Positions 24,076-30,539 of a stretch of DNA of 31,678 nucleotides are shown here, piece by piece. Below the pieces are notes generated by a model. The model was not told the DNA's origin. It saw only the letters and a list, made by a program, of their open reading frames with translations, and searched no databases. Positions within the stretch are counted from its first letter, which is position 1; each line of letters starts with the position of its first letter. The position numbers and the translations under genes were made by a program. The DNA is from JANOBJ01 sp031411575 (lineage in GTDB: Bacteria; Pseudomonadota; Gammaproteobacteria; Burkholderiales; Burkholderiaceae_C): the NCBI GenBank assembly GCA_031411575.1, contig JANOBJ010000114.1:1-31678 (forward strand), read 5' to 3'.

Positions 24076-24759
24076 TCATCCCTGCTCCAGCGCCGACGCG
24101 GCCTGCGCTTCAAACACGCGGCACAGCGCGTCAGTACGGTTACGCGCGCCCAGTGCGCGGTAGACCATCGACAGGTGAACCTTGACGGTTCCTTCGGCAA
24201 TCGAGAGCTGACGCGCGATCAGCTTGACCGGCGTGCCACGGACGGCCAGCTTGAGGACCTGGCGTTGCCGCGGCGAGAGTTCGGCCGTGAGGAATCGCGC
24301 CAGGTCGTCACGTGCCAGCGCATCGGGGTCGTCGATGCGTGTGGCGCGGTCCACCAGCAAAAATTCTGCCGGCAGGTAAATGCGGTGGCGCAGCACGACG
24401 CGCAGCGCCGCCTCCATCTCGTCCAGCCGGTAAGACTTCGGAATGAAACCGGCGGCGCCCGCCTCGATCACCTCGCGCACCCGTTGCGGCGTGCTCTCAC
24501 CCGACTGCATGCACACCGGGGTTGTCTCGAAATGCGCCTTGACCGCAGCCAGCGCCGCCACGCCCGAGAGACCGGGCAGGTGGTAGTCGAGCAGTACGAG
24601 GTCGAATCCACCCGCCGGGAACAGGCAGGCGGCTGCAACGTCGCGTACCGCCTCGAACCCGAACGTCGAGCCAGGTTCGATCTCGCCCGCCACCCGCTCC
24701 ATCAGCCGCCGCGTGCCGTTCCACACGATCTCGTGGTCATCGATCAGCAGCACATTCAT
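24076..24759 (-). CDS. NarL/FixJ-type response regulator with LuxR DNA-binding domain
   Basis: The 227-residue regulator has an N-terminal receiver (1-120): acidic pair Asp7-Asp8 in LLIDDHE, phospho-acceptor Asp58 in LVLLDYHLPGLSG, Ser in CMQSGES and Lys in AGFIPKSY. A LuxR-type helix-turn-helix (about 160-220) follows: LSPRQRQVLKLAVRGTPVKL, IARQLSIAEGTVKVHLSMVY, RALGARNRTDAL. Fully equipped for phosphorylation. It is first in a two-gene unit with the hybrid kinase and divergent from the DUF4148 gene. The 282-bp divergent spacer contains a tandem GGCCTA repeat that is a good candidate binding site. AAGGAG lies 10 nt before the ATG at 24759. Confidence 0.9.
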   Translation of the reverse strand: MNVLLIDDHEIVWNGTRRLMERVAGEIEPGSTFGFEAVRDVAAACLFPAGGFDLVLLDYHLPGLSGVAALAAVKAHFETTPVCMQSGESTPQRVREVIEAGAAGFIPKSYRLDEMEAALRVVLRHRIYLPAEFLLVDRATRIDDPDALARDDLARFLTAELSPRQRQVLKLAVRGTPVKLIARQLSIAEGTVKVHLSMVYRALGARNRTDALCRVFEAQAASALEQG

Positions 24760-24845
24760 GGGGCCGGTCTCCTTCCCGCGGGGGCGGGTTTGTTCGGCGA
24801 TGGCGTGCCTGCAGGTTAGCGCAAAGCCTGCGCGAGTGCGAGTCC

Positions 24846-24892
24846 TTTGGCCTAAACCTTTGGCCTAGTCCGCGGCCTAGGTCATCGACTAG
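24846..24892. promoter_or_regulatory. Tandem GGCCTA-type repeats in the divergent promoter
   Basis: TTTGGCCTA occurs at 24846-24854 and 24859-24867, followed by CGCGGCCTA at 24871-24879 and a weaker ATCGACTAG at 24884-24892. The CTA cores are spaced 13, 12 and 12 bp apart, close to one helical turn. They lie between the response-regulator gene and the DUF4148 gene, consistent with cooperative binding of a dimeric regulator. Confidence 0.5.
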
Positions 24893-25041
24893 TGCCAGCG
24901 CGCAATAGCGCAAGCGCGGGCCGTCGACCAAACTGATTCGCATGGGAGCTTTTCAGCCCATCGAGCAGCACTCCGGCGCGTACCCACAGCGTGCTGCCCG
25001 CCTCAACCACCGGGTGCGATATGAAATCAGGAGGAATGATC

Positions 25042-25431
25042 ATGAATGCCAACCACAAAACCATCTTCGCCGCTGCGGCACTGCTGTGCGCCATGGGCGC
25101 GGCGCGGGCCGACGACCCGACACCCGATCCCTACAAGGATTGGGTGTCGACGAAAAGCCGGGCCGAGGTGATCGGGGAAATGCAGGCGGCGCGGGCCCAG
25201 GGCTCGCTCGGCATGCTGGAGCGCGAGGACAGCGGCAGCACCCAGCTTGCGCGCAACGTCGTGCCCAGCACGCTCACGCGCCAGCAAGTCATCGACGAGG
25301 TGCTGGCCGCACGCGCCGCAGGCGTGCTGGGCGCAGCGGGCTTGGAAGACAGCGGCAGTTTCCTGTTCGCTCGCAAGGGCCACAACAGCCCGGGTGTCGA
25401 CGCGCAAACCTTTGCTGGTACGGCGCGCTGA
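25042..25431 (+). CDS. Secreted DUF4148-type protein with an internal duplication
   Basis: The 129-residue precursor has a clear signal peptide (hydrophobic residues 7-19, cleavage after ARA at about 23). The mature part has two similar segments 40 residues apart: residues 40-66 (RAEVIGEMQAARAQGSLGML, then EREDSGS) and 80-106 (RQQVIDEVLAARAAGVLGAA, then GLEDSGS). The xxVxxEhxxARAxG pattern is that of DUF4148 proteins, small periplasmic proteins of unknown function common in Burkholderiales. The start at 25042 is chosen because AGGAGG (25029-25034) is 7 nt away; the ATG at 25036 is too close to it. It is divergent from the two-component pair, so it may be a target of that system. Confidence 0.75.
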   Translation: MNANHKTIFAAAALLCAMGAARADDPTPDPYKDWVSTKSRAEVIGEMQAARAQGSLGMLEREDSGSTQLARNVVPSTLTRQQVIDEVLAARAAGVLGAAGLEDSGSFLFARKGHNSPGVDAQTFAGTAR

Positions 25432-25439
25432 CCGTCGCC

Positions 25440-25478
25440 AACCGCGCGGCATCAGCAAAAGCCGTTTGCCGCGCGGTT
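25440..25478. terminator. Perfect 12-bp stem-loop between convergent genes
   Basis: AACCGCGCGGCA (25440-25451) pairs with TGCCGCGCGGTT (25467-25478) across a 15-nt loop. It sits between the stops of the DUF4148 gene and the convergent 66-aa gene and could serve both. No long T-tract follows. Confidence 0.55.
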
Positions 25479-25500
25479 GTACCGGCCCAACCGACCTCGT

Positions 25501-25701
25501 CTAGCGGTTGGCCGCCAGATTGGCCCCGTACAGCACGGCCATTGCCTGCACCACACCGGCCGTCAGCGTTGAATCGGGTGCACCTGCAACCGCCACCACG
25601 ATTTGCTGGGCCTGCCGCAGGATTTCTTCGGCCAATCCTGCGGCCATCTTGATGCCCCGTGTCTCGGGGGCATTCAACGTCTTGATCATCTCGGTAGCCA
25701 T
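25501..25701 (-). CDS. Small protein of unknown function (66 aa)
   Basis: A 66-residue frame starts at ATG 25701, with AAGGAC 9 nt upstream. It begins MATEMIKTLNAPETRGIKMA and continues with an amphipathic, Ala-rich helical stretch LAEEILRQAQQIVVAVAGAP, then TAGVVQAMAVLYGANLAANR. There is no signal peptide, cysteine or metal motif. I do not recognise a family. Support for a real gene is the reasonable ribosome-binding site, high third-position GC and the position between a convergent terminator and a spacer with no competing gene. An upstream in-frame extension to 25800 is unlikely to be translated. Confidence 0.5.
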   Translation of the reverse strand: MATEMIKTLNAPETRGIKMAAGLAEEILRQAQQIVVAVAGAPDSTLTAGVVQAMAVLYGANLAANR

Positions 25702-25847
25702 GGCTGTCCTTGGAAGTACTGCCTGAGTGTGAACCACATCGGGGCCGCACGGTCGCAGGTGGTGTGGATGCCACTTCTCCTGGACGCCGCAGCACCGCAC
25801 GCCGTACGCGTGGTTTTTGCCGATTTTCCAGGTCTTTTATGCCTGTG

Positions 25848-25890
25848 GTCCGCTTCAGACGGTCATAGTTTGCTATTTACTTGATAGCAT
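25848..25890 (-). repeat. Palindromic dispersed repeat, intergenic reverse copy
   Basis: On the minus strand it reads TGCTAT, a 7-nt spacer, ATAGCA, then AACTATGACCGTCTGAAGCG. The arms are at 25871-25876 and 25884-25889. The core aligns gap-free with the copies at 5756, 14291 and 14645. It lies in the 296-bp spacer before the NDUFA9-like gene, where nothing else was found. Confidence 0.75.
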
Positions 25891-25984
25891 TTATGCGTTT
25901 GCCTGCGTGCGTCACAGGCATGCAATGGCGCCACCCGGCGCCCCGTAAAGTCCCTCCATTCAACCTCACACCCCCCGCACCCGC

Positions 25985-25990
25985 TAAATT
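25985..25990 (+). promoter_or_regulatory. Candidate -10 (TAAATT) of the NDUFA9-like gene
   Basis: TAAATT ends 7 nt before the ATG at 25998, inside the small palindrome CGCTAAATTAGCG (25982-25994). No Shine-Dalgarno sequence is present, again compatible with a leaderless transcript. Confidence 0.3.
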
Positions 25991-25997
25991 AGCGTCC

Positions 25998-26954
25998 ATG
26001 AAAAATATTCTGGTCCTCGGGGGCACCGGCTTCGTCGGCCGCCATGTATGCGAAAAACTGGCGCGCCTGCAATGGCGCTGCACGGTGCCCACGCGCCGCT
26101 ACGACAACGCCAAACACATCCTGAGTCTGCCGCTTTTGAACGTGGTGGAGGCAGATGTGCACGACGAAGCGGCGCTCACAAGGCTGGTAGCGGGGCATGA
26201 CGCAGTGGTCAATCTGGTTGCCATCCTGCACGGCAATGAGGCTGCTTTCGAGCGCGCCCATGTGGCGCTGCCGGCCAAACTGGCTCGGGCCTGCGCGGCC
26301 ACGGGCGTGCGCCGCGTCGTGCACATCAGCGCGTTGGGCGCTGCGGCCGATGCGCCGTCGATGTACCAGCGCAGCAAGGCGCGCGGCGAGGCGGCGCTGA
26401 TGGGCGCGGGGTTGCAGCTCACGCTGCTGCGGCCCAGCGTGATCTTTGGCGCCGAAGACCAGTTTTTGAACCTGTTTGCCAAGTTGCAGCGGGTGTTCCC
26501 GTTCATGCCGCTGGCGGGGGCTGGCACGCGCTTTCAGCCGGTCTGGGTGGAAGACGTGGCGCAGGCTGTGGCGCTGTGCCTGCAGGACGATTCCACCATC
26601 GGTCACACGATCGAGGCCACCGGCCCGGACGTCTTCACCCTGCGCGAACTGGTGGAGAAGACCGGCCAGTGGGCCGGCATCAACCACGGCCGGGGCCGGC
26701 CCGTGATCGGCCTGCCGATGGCGCTGGGCCGACTGCAGGCGCTGCTGATGGAACTGGCGCCGGGCCAGCCACTGATGAGCCGCGACAACCTCGCCTCCAT
26801 GGCGGTGGACAACGTGGCCAGCGGCACGCTGCCCGGGCTGGACGCACTGCGCATCACCCCGGCCGCGCTGGCTGGCGTGGCGCCGCTCTACCTGGGCCAG
26901 CGCGGGCCGCGCAGCAATCTGCTGGACAAGCGGCGCACGGCCGGGCGGTTTTAG
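25998..26954 (+). CDS. NAD(P)-binding SDR-fold protein, complex I NDUFA9-like
   Basis: The 318-residue protein starts with the Rossmann motif LVLGGTGFVGRHVCEKL (GGTGFVG, residues 8-14). It continues with VEADVHDEAALTRLVAGHDA, VNLVAILHGNE, a VRRVVHISALGA strand, the YQRSKARGE (YxxxK) motif, LLRPSVIFGAEDQFLN, and FQPVWVEDVAQAVALCL. These are the hallmarks of atypical extended SDRs related to the NDUFA9 subunit of respiratory complex I, which in bacteria are stand-alone proteins, often annotated as NAD-dependent epimerase or sugar-nucleotide dehydratase. Substrate unknown; a role in quinone or lipid metabolism is only a guess. The ATG at 25998 directly precedes the Rossmann strand. Confidence 0.85.
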   Translation: MKNILVLGGTGFVGRHVCEKLARLQWRCTVPTRRYDNAKHILSLPLLNVVEADVHDEAALTRLVAGHDAVVNLVAILHGNEAAFERAHVALPAKLARACAATGVRRVVHISALGAAADAPSMYQRSKARGEAALMGAGLQLTLLRPSVIFGAEDQFLNLFAKLQRVFPFMPLAGAGTRFQPVWVEDVAQAVALCLQDDSTIGHTIEATGPDVFTLRELVEKTGQWAGINHGRGRPVIGLPMALGRLQALLMELAPGQPLMSRDNLASMAVDNVASGTLPGLDALRITPAALAGVAPLYLGQRGPRSNLLDKRRTAGRF

Positions 26955-26956
26955 CC

Positions 26957-27040
26957 CCCACCCTGGCCACTGCGTGTGCTGCGCTGCCCCCCAGGGGGGG
27001 CGCGTTTCGCCTTGGGGCGGCCCGGCGGCGAAACCTGGTG
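26957..27040. repeat. GC-rich intergenic hairpin repeat (copy 2)
   Basis: CTGCGCTGCCCCCCAGGGGG (the G/C run at 26987-27000) followed by GGGGCGGCCCGGCGGCGAAA matches the order of elements in the repeat after gltL (CTGCGCCGCTTCCCC..., GGCCCGGCGAAGCC). The similarity is in layout as well as sequence. It lies 3' of the NDUFA9-like gene and 5' of the GST gene. Confidence 0.5.
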
Positions 27041-27064
27041 CCCGCATCAATCGGCGGGCGTTTT
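27040..27064 (+). terminator. Intrinsic terminator after the NDUFA9-like gene
   Basis: GCCCGC (27040-27045) pairs with GCGGGC (27054-27059) across an 8-nt loop, followed by GTTTT. It sits between the GC-rich repeat and the GST gene. Confidence 0.6.
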
Positions 27065-27121
27065 CGCATCAATCGCCATGGTCTGGCGCGCTAGGATTGC
27101 GGGTTCAACCCGAGGCGCACC

Positions 27122-27829
27122 ATGCTCAAGCTCTACATTGGCAACAAGAACTATTCCTCATGGTCGATGCGGCCGTGGGTGCTGCTCAGGCAGGCTGGCA
27201 TCCCGTTCGAGGAGGTCAACGTGCGCTTTGATGCGTTCACACCGGACTCCCTCTTCAAGCAGACCATCCGCACCGTGAGCCCGGTCGGTCGGGTGCCCGT
27301 GCTGGTGGACGGCGGGCTCGTGATCTGGGACACCCTGGCCATTGCCGAGTACCTGGCAGAAAAGTTCCCCGACCAGCAGCTCTGGCCCGCGGATGTCAGC
27401 GCGCGCGCGCGGGCTCGCAGTATCTGCGCCGAGATGCATGCGGGGTTTGGCGCGCTGCGGGGTGCCTGCCCGATGAACATTGAGGCGCATCTGCCCGAAG
27501 CGGGAGCGCTGATCTGGCGCGACCGGCCTGACGTGCGTGCCGATGTCGAACGCATCGTAAGCATGTGGACGGAGTTGCTGGCGCAGTCGGGCAATCCGCA
27601 CGGCGCCGGGCCCCTCCTGTTTGGCCAGTTCTCCATTGCCGACGCCTACTTCGCGCCGGTGTGCATGCGGCTCAGGACCTACGCGCTGCCGGTGCCGGCC
27701 GCCATCCAGGCTTATATCCAGCGCGTGGCCGCGCTGCCGGGGGTGAAGGCGTGGATCGACGACGGCCTGGCCGAGCATGATTTTCTGGACTTCGAAGAGC
27801 CCTACCGGCTCCGGCCCAAGGCCCCTTGA
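27122..27829 (+). CDS. Glutathione S-transferase family protein
   Basis: The 235-residue protein has the N-terminal thioredoxin-like domain (residues 1-82): LYIGNKNYSSWSMRPWVLLR, with the Ser-containing active-site region, VSPVGRVPVLVDGG with the cis-proline, and VIWDTLAIAEYLAEKFPDQQ with the glutathione gamma-glutamyl contact (normally D/E-S; here D-T). The helical C-terminal domain (about 90-225) includes FGQFSIADAYFAPVCMRLRT, the conserved GST N-capping box. It is a cytosolic glutathione-conjugating or reducing enzyme of unknown substrate. GAGG lies 8 nt before the ATG at 27122. TAGGAT near 27091-27096 may be its -10. It appears to be a single-gene unit. Confidence 0.9.
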   Translation: MLKLYIGNKNYSSWSMRPWVLLRQAGIPFEEVNVRFDAFTPDSLFKQTIRTVSPVGRVPVLVDGGLVIWDTLAIAEYLAEKFPDQQLWPADVSARARARSICAEMHAGFGALRGACPMNIEAHLPEAGALIWRDRPDVRADVERIVSMWTELLAQSGNPHGAGPLLFGQFSIADAYFAPVCMRLRTYALPVPAAIQAYIQRVAALPGVKAWIDDGLAEHDFLDFEEPYRLRPKAP

Positions 27830-27895
27830 GCCGCTGGCGCTGCACGCCAGCGTGGTTTTACACTGGCGGCTCGTCCAATTTCACGGAGACCTGTC

Positions 27896-28384
27896 ATGTG
27901 GAAAACTGGGGCTTACCTGTTCTTGACCGTTTGGCTGATGGCCTGCGGCGGCGGCGGCGATGCCGGCACCGGCAACGCGGCGATTGGAGCCGGCTCCGGC
28001 AGCGCCAAATACGTGGGCAGTTGGGCTGCCTGTACGCCAACCGGCGATCCGCTGGTGCAGGGCGCCAAACTGGTGTTCACCTTCGCCAGTACCGGGTCCT
28101 CCAGCGCCAGCTACACGCTGGTGGCGACGGGTCACACTGCCGCAGACTGCTCGTCATCTGCGCTTTCCACGATCACCGAAAGCGGCACCGTCACCATCGA
28201 CGGCACGGCGCTGGTCGAAGGCAAGCTGGTCGAGAAGATAACCACCACCGACACCACGGGCGTGGTCGATAAAGACATCGTGTTCTTCAGCACCAACCAG
28301 TTCCAGCTGGGCAACGAGGCGCCCGTGGACGCGCAGGGCTACCCGACGACGCTGTCGGCGCAGTTCGTCTTCACGCGGCAATAG
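27896..28384 (+). CDS. Predicted lipoprotein of unknown function
   Basis: The 162-residue protein begins MWKTGAYLFLTVWLMACGGG: a short hydrophobic signal peptide with lipobox LMAC, the cysteine at residue 17 being the lipidation site, followed by a Gly-rich tether. The mature part is rich in Ser, Thr and Gly with alternating hydrophobics, suggesting a small beta-sandwich (KYVGSWAACTPTGDP, LVFTFASTGSSSASYTLVAT, TVTIDGTALVEGK, AQFVFTRQ). Two cysteines (in WAACT and ADCSS) could form a disulfide. I do not recognise a domain family. GGAGACCTGTC precedes the ATG, and TACACT at 27857-27862 is a possible -10. Confidence 0.75.
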   Translation: MWKTGAYLFLTVWLMACGGGGDAGTGNAAIGAGSGSAKYVGSWAACTPTGDPLVQGAKLVFTFASTGSSSASYTLVATGHTAADCSSSALSTITESGTVTIDGTALVEGKLVEKITTTDTTGVVDKDIVFFSTNQFQLGNEAPVDAQGYPTTLSAQFVFTRQ

Positions 28385-28415
28385 GTGCACCCAAGACCGT
28401 GCGTTGACCGTGGCC

Positions 28416-28421
28416 TACACT
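28416..28421 (+). promoter_or_regulatory. Candidate -10 (TACACT) of cca
   Basis: TACACT ends 7 nt before the cca ATG at 28429, with no Shine-Dalgarno sequence between. The nearby TTGACC (28404-28409) is only 6 bp upstream and cannot be its -35. Confidence 0.35.
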
Positions 28422-28428
28422 CGCGGCC

Positions 28429-29655
28429 ATGAAGATTTACCTGGTTGGAGGTGCGGTGCGCGACAGCCTGCTCGGGCTGCCGGTACGCGACCGCGACTGG
28501 GTGGTGGTGGGTGCCACGCCCGAGGCGCTGGTGGCGCGCGGCTTTCTGCCCGTGGGGCGTGATTTCCCGGTTTTTTTGCACCCCGAAACGCGCGAAGAGT
28601 ACGCACTGGCGCGCACCGAGCGCAAGACGGCACGCGGCTACCACGGCTTTGCCATTAACGCCGACCCCAAGGTGACGCTGGAGCAGGATCTGGCGCGGCG
28701 CGACCTGACCATCAACGCCATCGCGCAGGACGAAAACGGCACCTTGATCGACCCCTATGGCGGCCAGAACGACCTGCGCGCCAGCCGTTTGCGCCACGTC
28801 ACGCAATCCTTTCGAGAAGACCCGGTGCGCGTGCTGCGCCTGGCGCGCTTTGCGGCGTGCTTTTCTGATTTCGCCATCGCGCCCGAAACGCTGACGCTGG
28901 TGCGCGAGATGGTGCAGGCCGGCGAGGTGGACGCGCTGGTGGCCGAGCGGGTGTGGCAGGAACTGAGCCGCGGCCTCACCGAGGCCAAGCCCTCGCGTCT
29001 GTTTGATGTGCTGCGCACATGCGGCGCGCTGAACGTGCTGCTGCCCGAGGTGGACGCGTTGTTTGGCGTGCCGCAACGCCCCGAGTACCACCCCGAGGTG
29101 GATACCGGGGCGCACCTGATGATGGTGCTGGACATGGCGGCTCGGCTCGGCGCCTCGCTGCCGGTGCGCTTTGCCTGCCTGTGCCATGACCTGGGCAAGG
29201 CCACCACGCCCAAGGACGAGCTGCCGCGCCACATCGGCCATGAGGAGCGCAGCGTCAAGCTGCTGCGCAAGCTGTGCGACCGTCTGCGCGTACCGGTGGA
29301 ATGCCGCGAGCTGGCCGAGGTGGTGGCGCGCGAGCACGGCAATATCCACCGCAGCGGCGAGTTCGGGGCCGCGGCGCTGGTGCGGCTGCTGGAGCGCTGT
29401 GACGCGTTTCGCAAGCCGCAGCGGTTCGCCGAGGTGCTGCTAGCCTGCGAGTGCGACGCGCGCGGGCGGCTGGGCCTGGATGAGGCTCCCTACCCGCAGC
29501 GCGGGCGGCTGGCACAGGCGCTGGCGACCGCGCAGTCAATTGCTGCTAATTTGATAGCTACAAATGCCCTGGCGACGGGGACATCCGGCCAAAAGATCGG
29601 TGAAATGATCCAAAAAGCGCGTATCCAGGCGGTCGCGCTGGAGTTCGGCCAGTAG
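28429..29655 (+). CDS. cca: Multifunctional CCA-adding enzyme (tRNA nucleotidyltransferase with HD domain)
   Basis: The enzyme adds or repairs the 3' CCA of tRNAs. The 408-residue protein has the class II nucleotidyltransferase head: KIYLVGGAVRDSLLGLPVRD, catalytic DRDWVVVG (metal-binding Asp pair), ERKTARGYHGF, RRDLTINAIAQD, and EDPVRVLRLARFAA. A metal-dependent phosphohydrolase HD domain follows (about 225-330), with HLMMVLDMAARL and FACLCHDLGKATTPKDELP. This is the bacterial long form found in beta- and gamma-proteobacteria. Near the C-terminus, the segment QSIAANLIATNALATG is encoded by a dispersed repeat (29542-29580), after which the conserved IGEMIQKARIQAV end resumes. The start at 28429 matches the conserved MKIYLVGGAVRD. 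Confidence 0.95.
   Translation: MKIYLVGGAVRDSLLGLPVRDRDWVVVGATPEALVARGFLPVGRDFPVFLHPETREEYALARTERKTARGYHGFAINADPKVTLEQDLARRDLTINAIAQDENGTLIDPYGGQNDLRASRLRHVTQSFREDPVRVLRLARFAACFSDFAIAPETLTLVREMVQAGEVDALVAERVWQELSRGLTEAKPSRLFDVLRTCGALNVLLPEVDALFGVPQRPEYHPEVDTGAHLMMVLDMAARLGASLPVRFACLCHDLGKATTPKDELPRHIGHEERSVKLLRKLCDRLRVPVECRELAEVVAREHGNIHRSGEFGAAALVRLLERCDAFRKPQRFAEVLLACECDARGRLGLDEAPYPQRGRLAQALATAQSIAANLIATNALATGTSGQKIGEMIQKARIQAVALEFGQ
29542..29580 (+). repeat. Dispersed repeat inside cca
   Basis: GCTGCTAATTTGATAGCTAC and the following AAATGCCCTGGCGACGGG resemble the GCTAT-N-ATAGC repeat with a variant tail. It is distinctly AT-richer than the flanking cca codons, stays in frame and lies close to the 3' end of the gene. 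It is a variant copy, less close to the core than those at 5756, 14291, 14645 and 25848. Confidence 0.6.
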
Positions 29656-29789
29656 CCCGCGTGGCACCGGCGCGACGGGGCACGGGAGAGCGCCCCGCCG
29701 CCCGTCGCAATGAGTTTCGAACCTTACAGGCCCCAAACACGTCTGTGCGGTCGCGCGCTGACGGTTCGTCTGGTACGGTTCACAGTTGC

Positions 29790-30521
29790 ATGATGTCCTT
29801 GCCACGCCTGACTGAACGCTCCGCGCTGTTCCTGGATTTCGACGGGACGCTGGCCGACCTGGCGCCGCGGCCTGATGCAGTCGTCATTCCACGCGAACTG
29901 CCAGACCTGTTGCGTCTGCTGCATGAACAGCTCGGCGGCGCGCTCGCGCTGGTCACGGGGCGCCCGCCCGAAGACGTGGACCTGCTGCTGACACCCTTGC
30001 GGCTGCCCGCGGCTTTCGAGCACGGCGCCATCCGCCGCACCGCCAGTGGCGCGCTGCACGTGGCCGTGCCGCCCGATCTGGACGCCGCCATTCACGCAGC
30101 CATGGGGCTGGCGGCGCAGCACCCCGCGCTGCTGGTCGAGAAAAAACGCACGGCCGTGGCCCTGCACTACCGCCAGGCGCCGGAGCTCGAAGCGCTGTGC
30201 CTGCGAACCATGGCCGCCGCCCTCACTGCAGATGCCGGGTTGACGCTGCTGCGCGGCAAAGCGGTGGTCGAGATCAAGTCGGCCTCGGTAGACAAGGGAC
30301 TGGCGATCACCGCCTTCATGGCCGAAGCACCCTTTGCCGGGCGGACCCCCTGCTTCGCGGGAGACGACGTCACCGACGAGGCGGGGTTCGAGTCGGTCCA
30401 GCGCCACGGCGGCCATGGCATCAAGACCGGACCGGGCGCAACCGTTGCCAGCCACCGCTGCGCAGACCCGTCCACCCTGCGCGACTGGCTGCGCGAATCC
30501 GCGCGACTGCTGCAGACCTGA
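29790..30521 (+). CDS. otsB: Trehalose-6-phosphate phosphatase
   Basis: This HAD-superfamily enzyme dephosphorylates trehalose-6-phosphate to trehalose. The 243-residue protein has motif I LFLDFDGTLADLAPRPD (nucleophile and acid Asp), motif II LALVTGRPPED, the trehalose-phosphatase-specific VVEIKSASVDKGLAI, and motif IV CFAGDDVTDEAGFE. An EHGAIRR segment supports OtsB. Two adjacent in-frame ATGs (29790, 29793) precede SLPRLTERSALF; neither has a clear ribosome-binding site, and the longer upstream frame has no family similarity. It is followed after 18 nt by a GH15 gene on the same strand, the usual otsB-GH15-otsA order in many proteobacteria. Confidence 0.92.
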   Translation: MMSLPRLTERSALFLDFDGTLADLAPRPDAVVIPRELPDLLRLLHEQLGGALALVTGRPPEDVDLLLTPLRLPAAFEHGAIRRTASGALHVAVPPDLDAAIHAAMGLAAQHPALLVEKKRTAVALHYRQAPELEALCLRTMAAALTADAGLTLLRGKAVVEIKSASVDKGLAITAFMAEAPFAGRTPCFAGDDVTDEAGFESVQRHGGHGIKTGPGATVASHRCADPSTLRDWLRESARLLQT

Positions 30522-30539
30522 ACCCGCACAAGGACCCGC

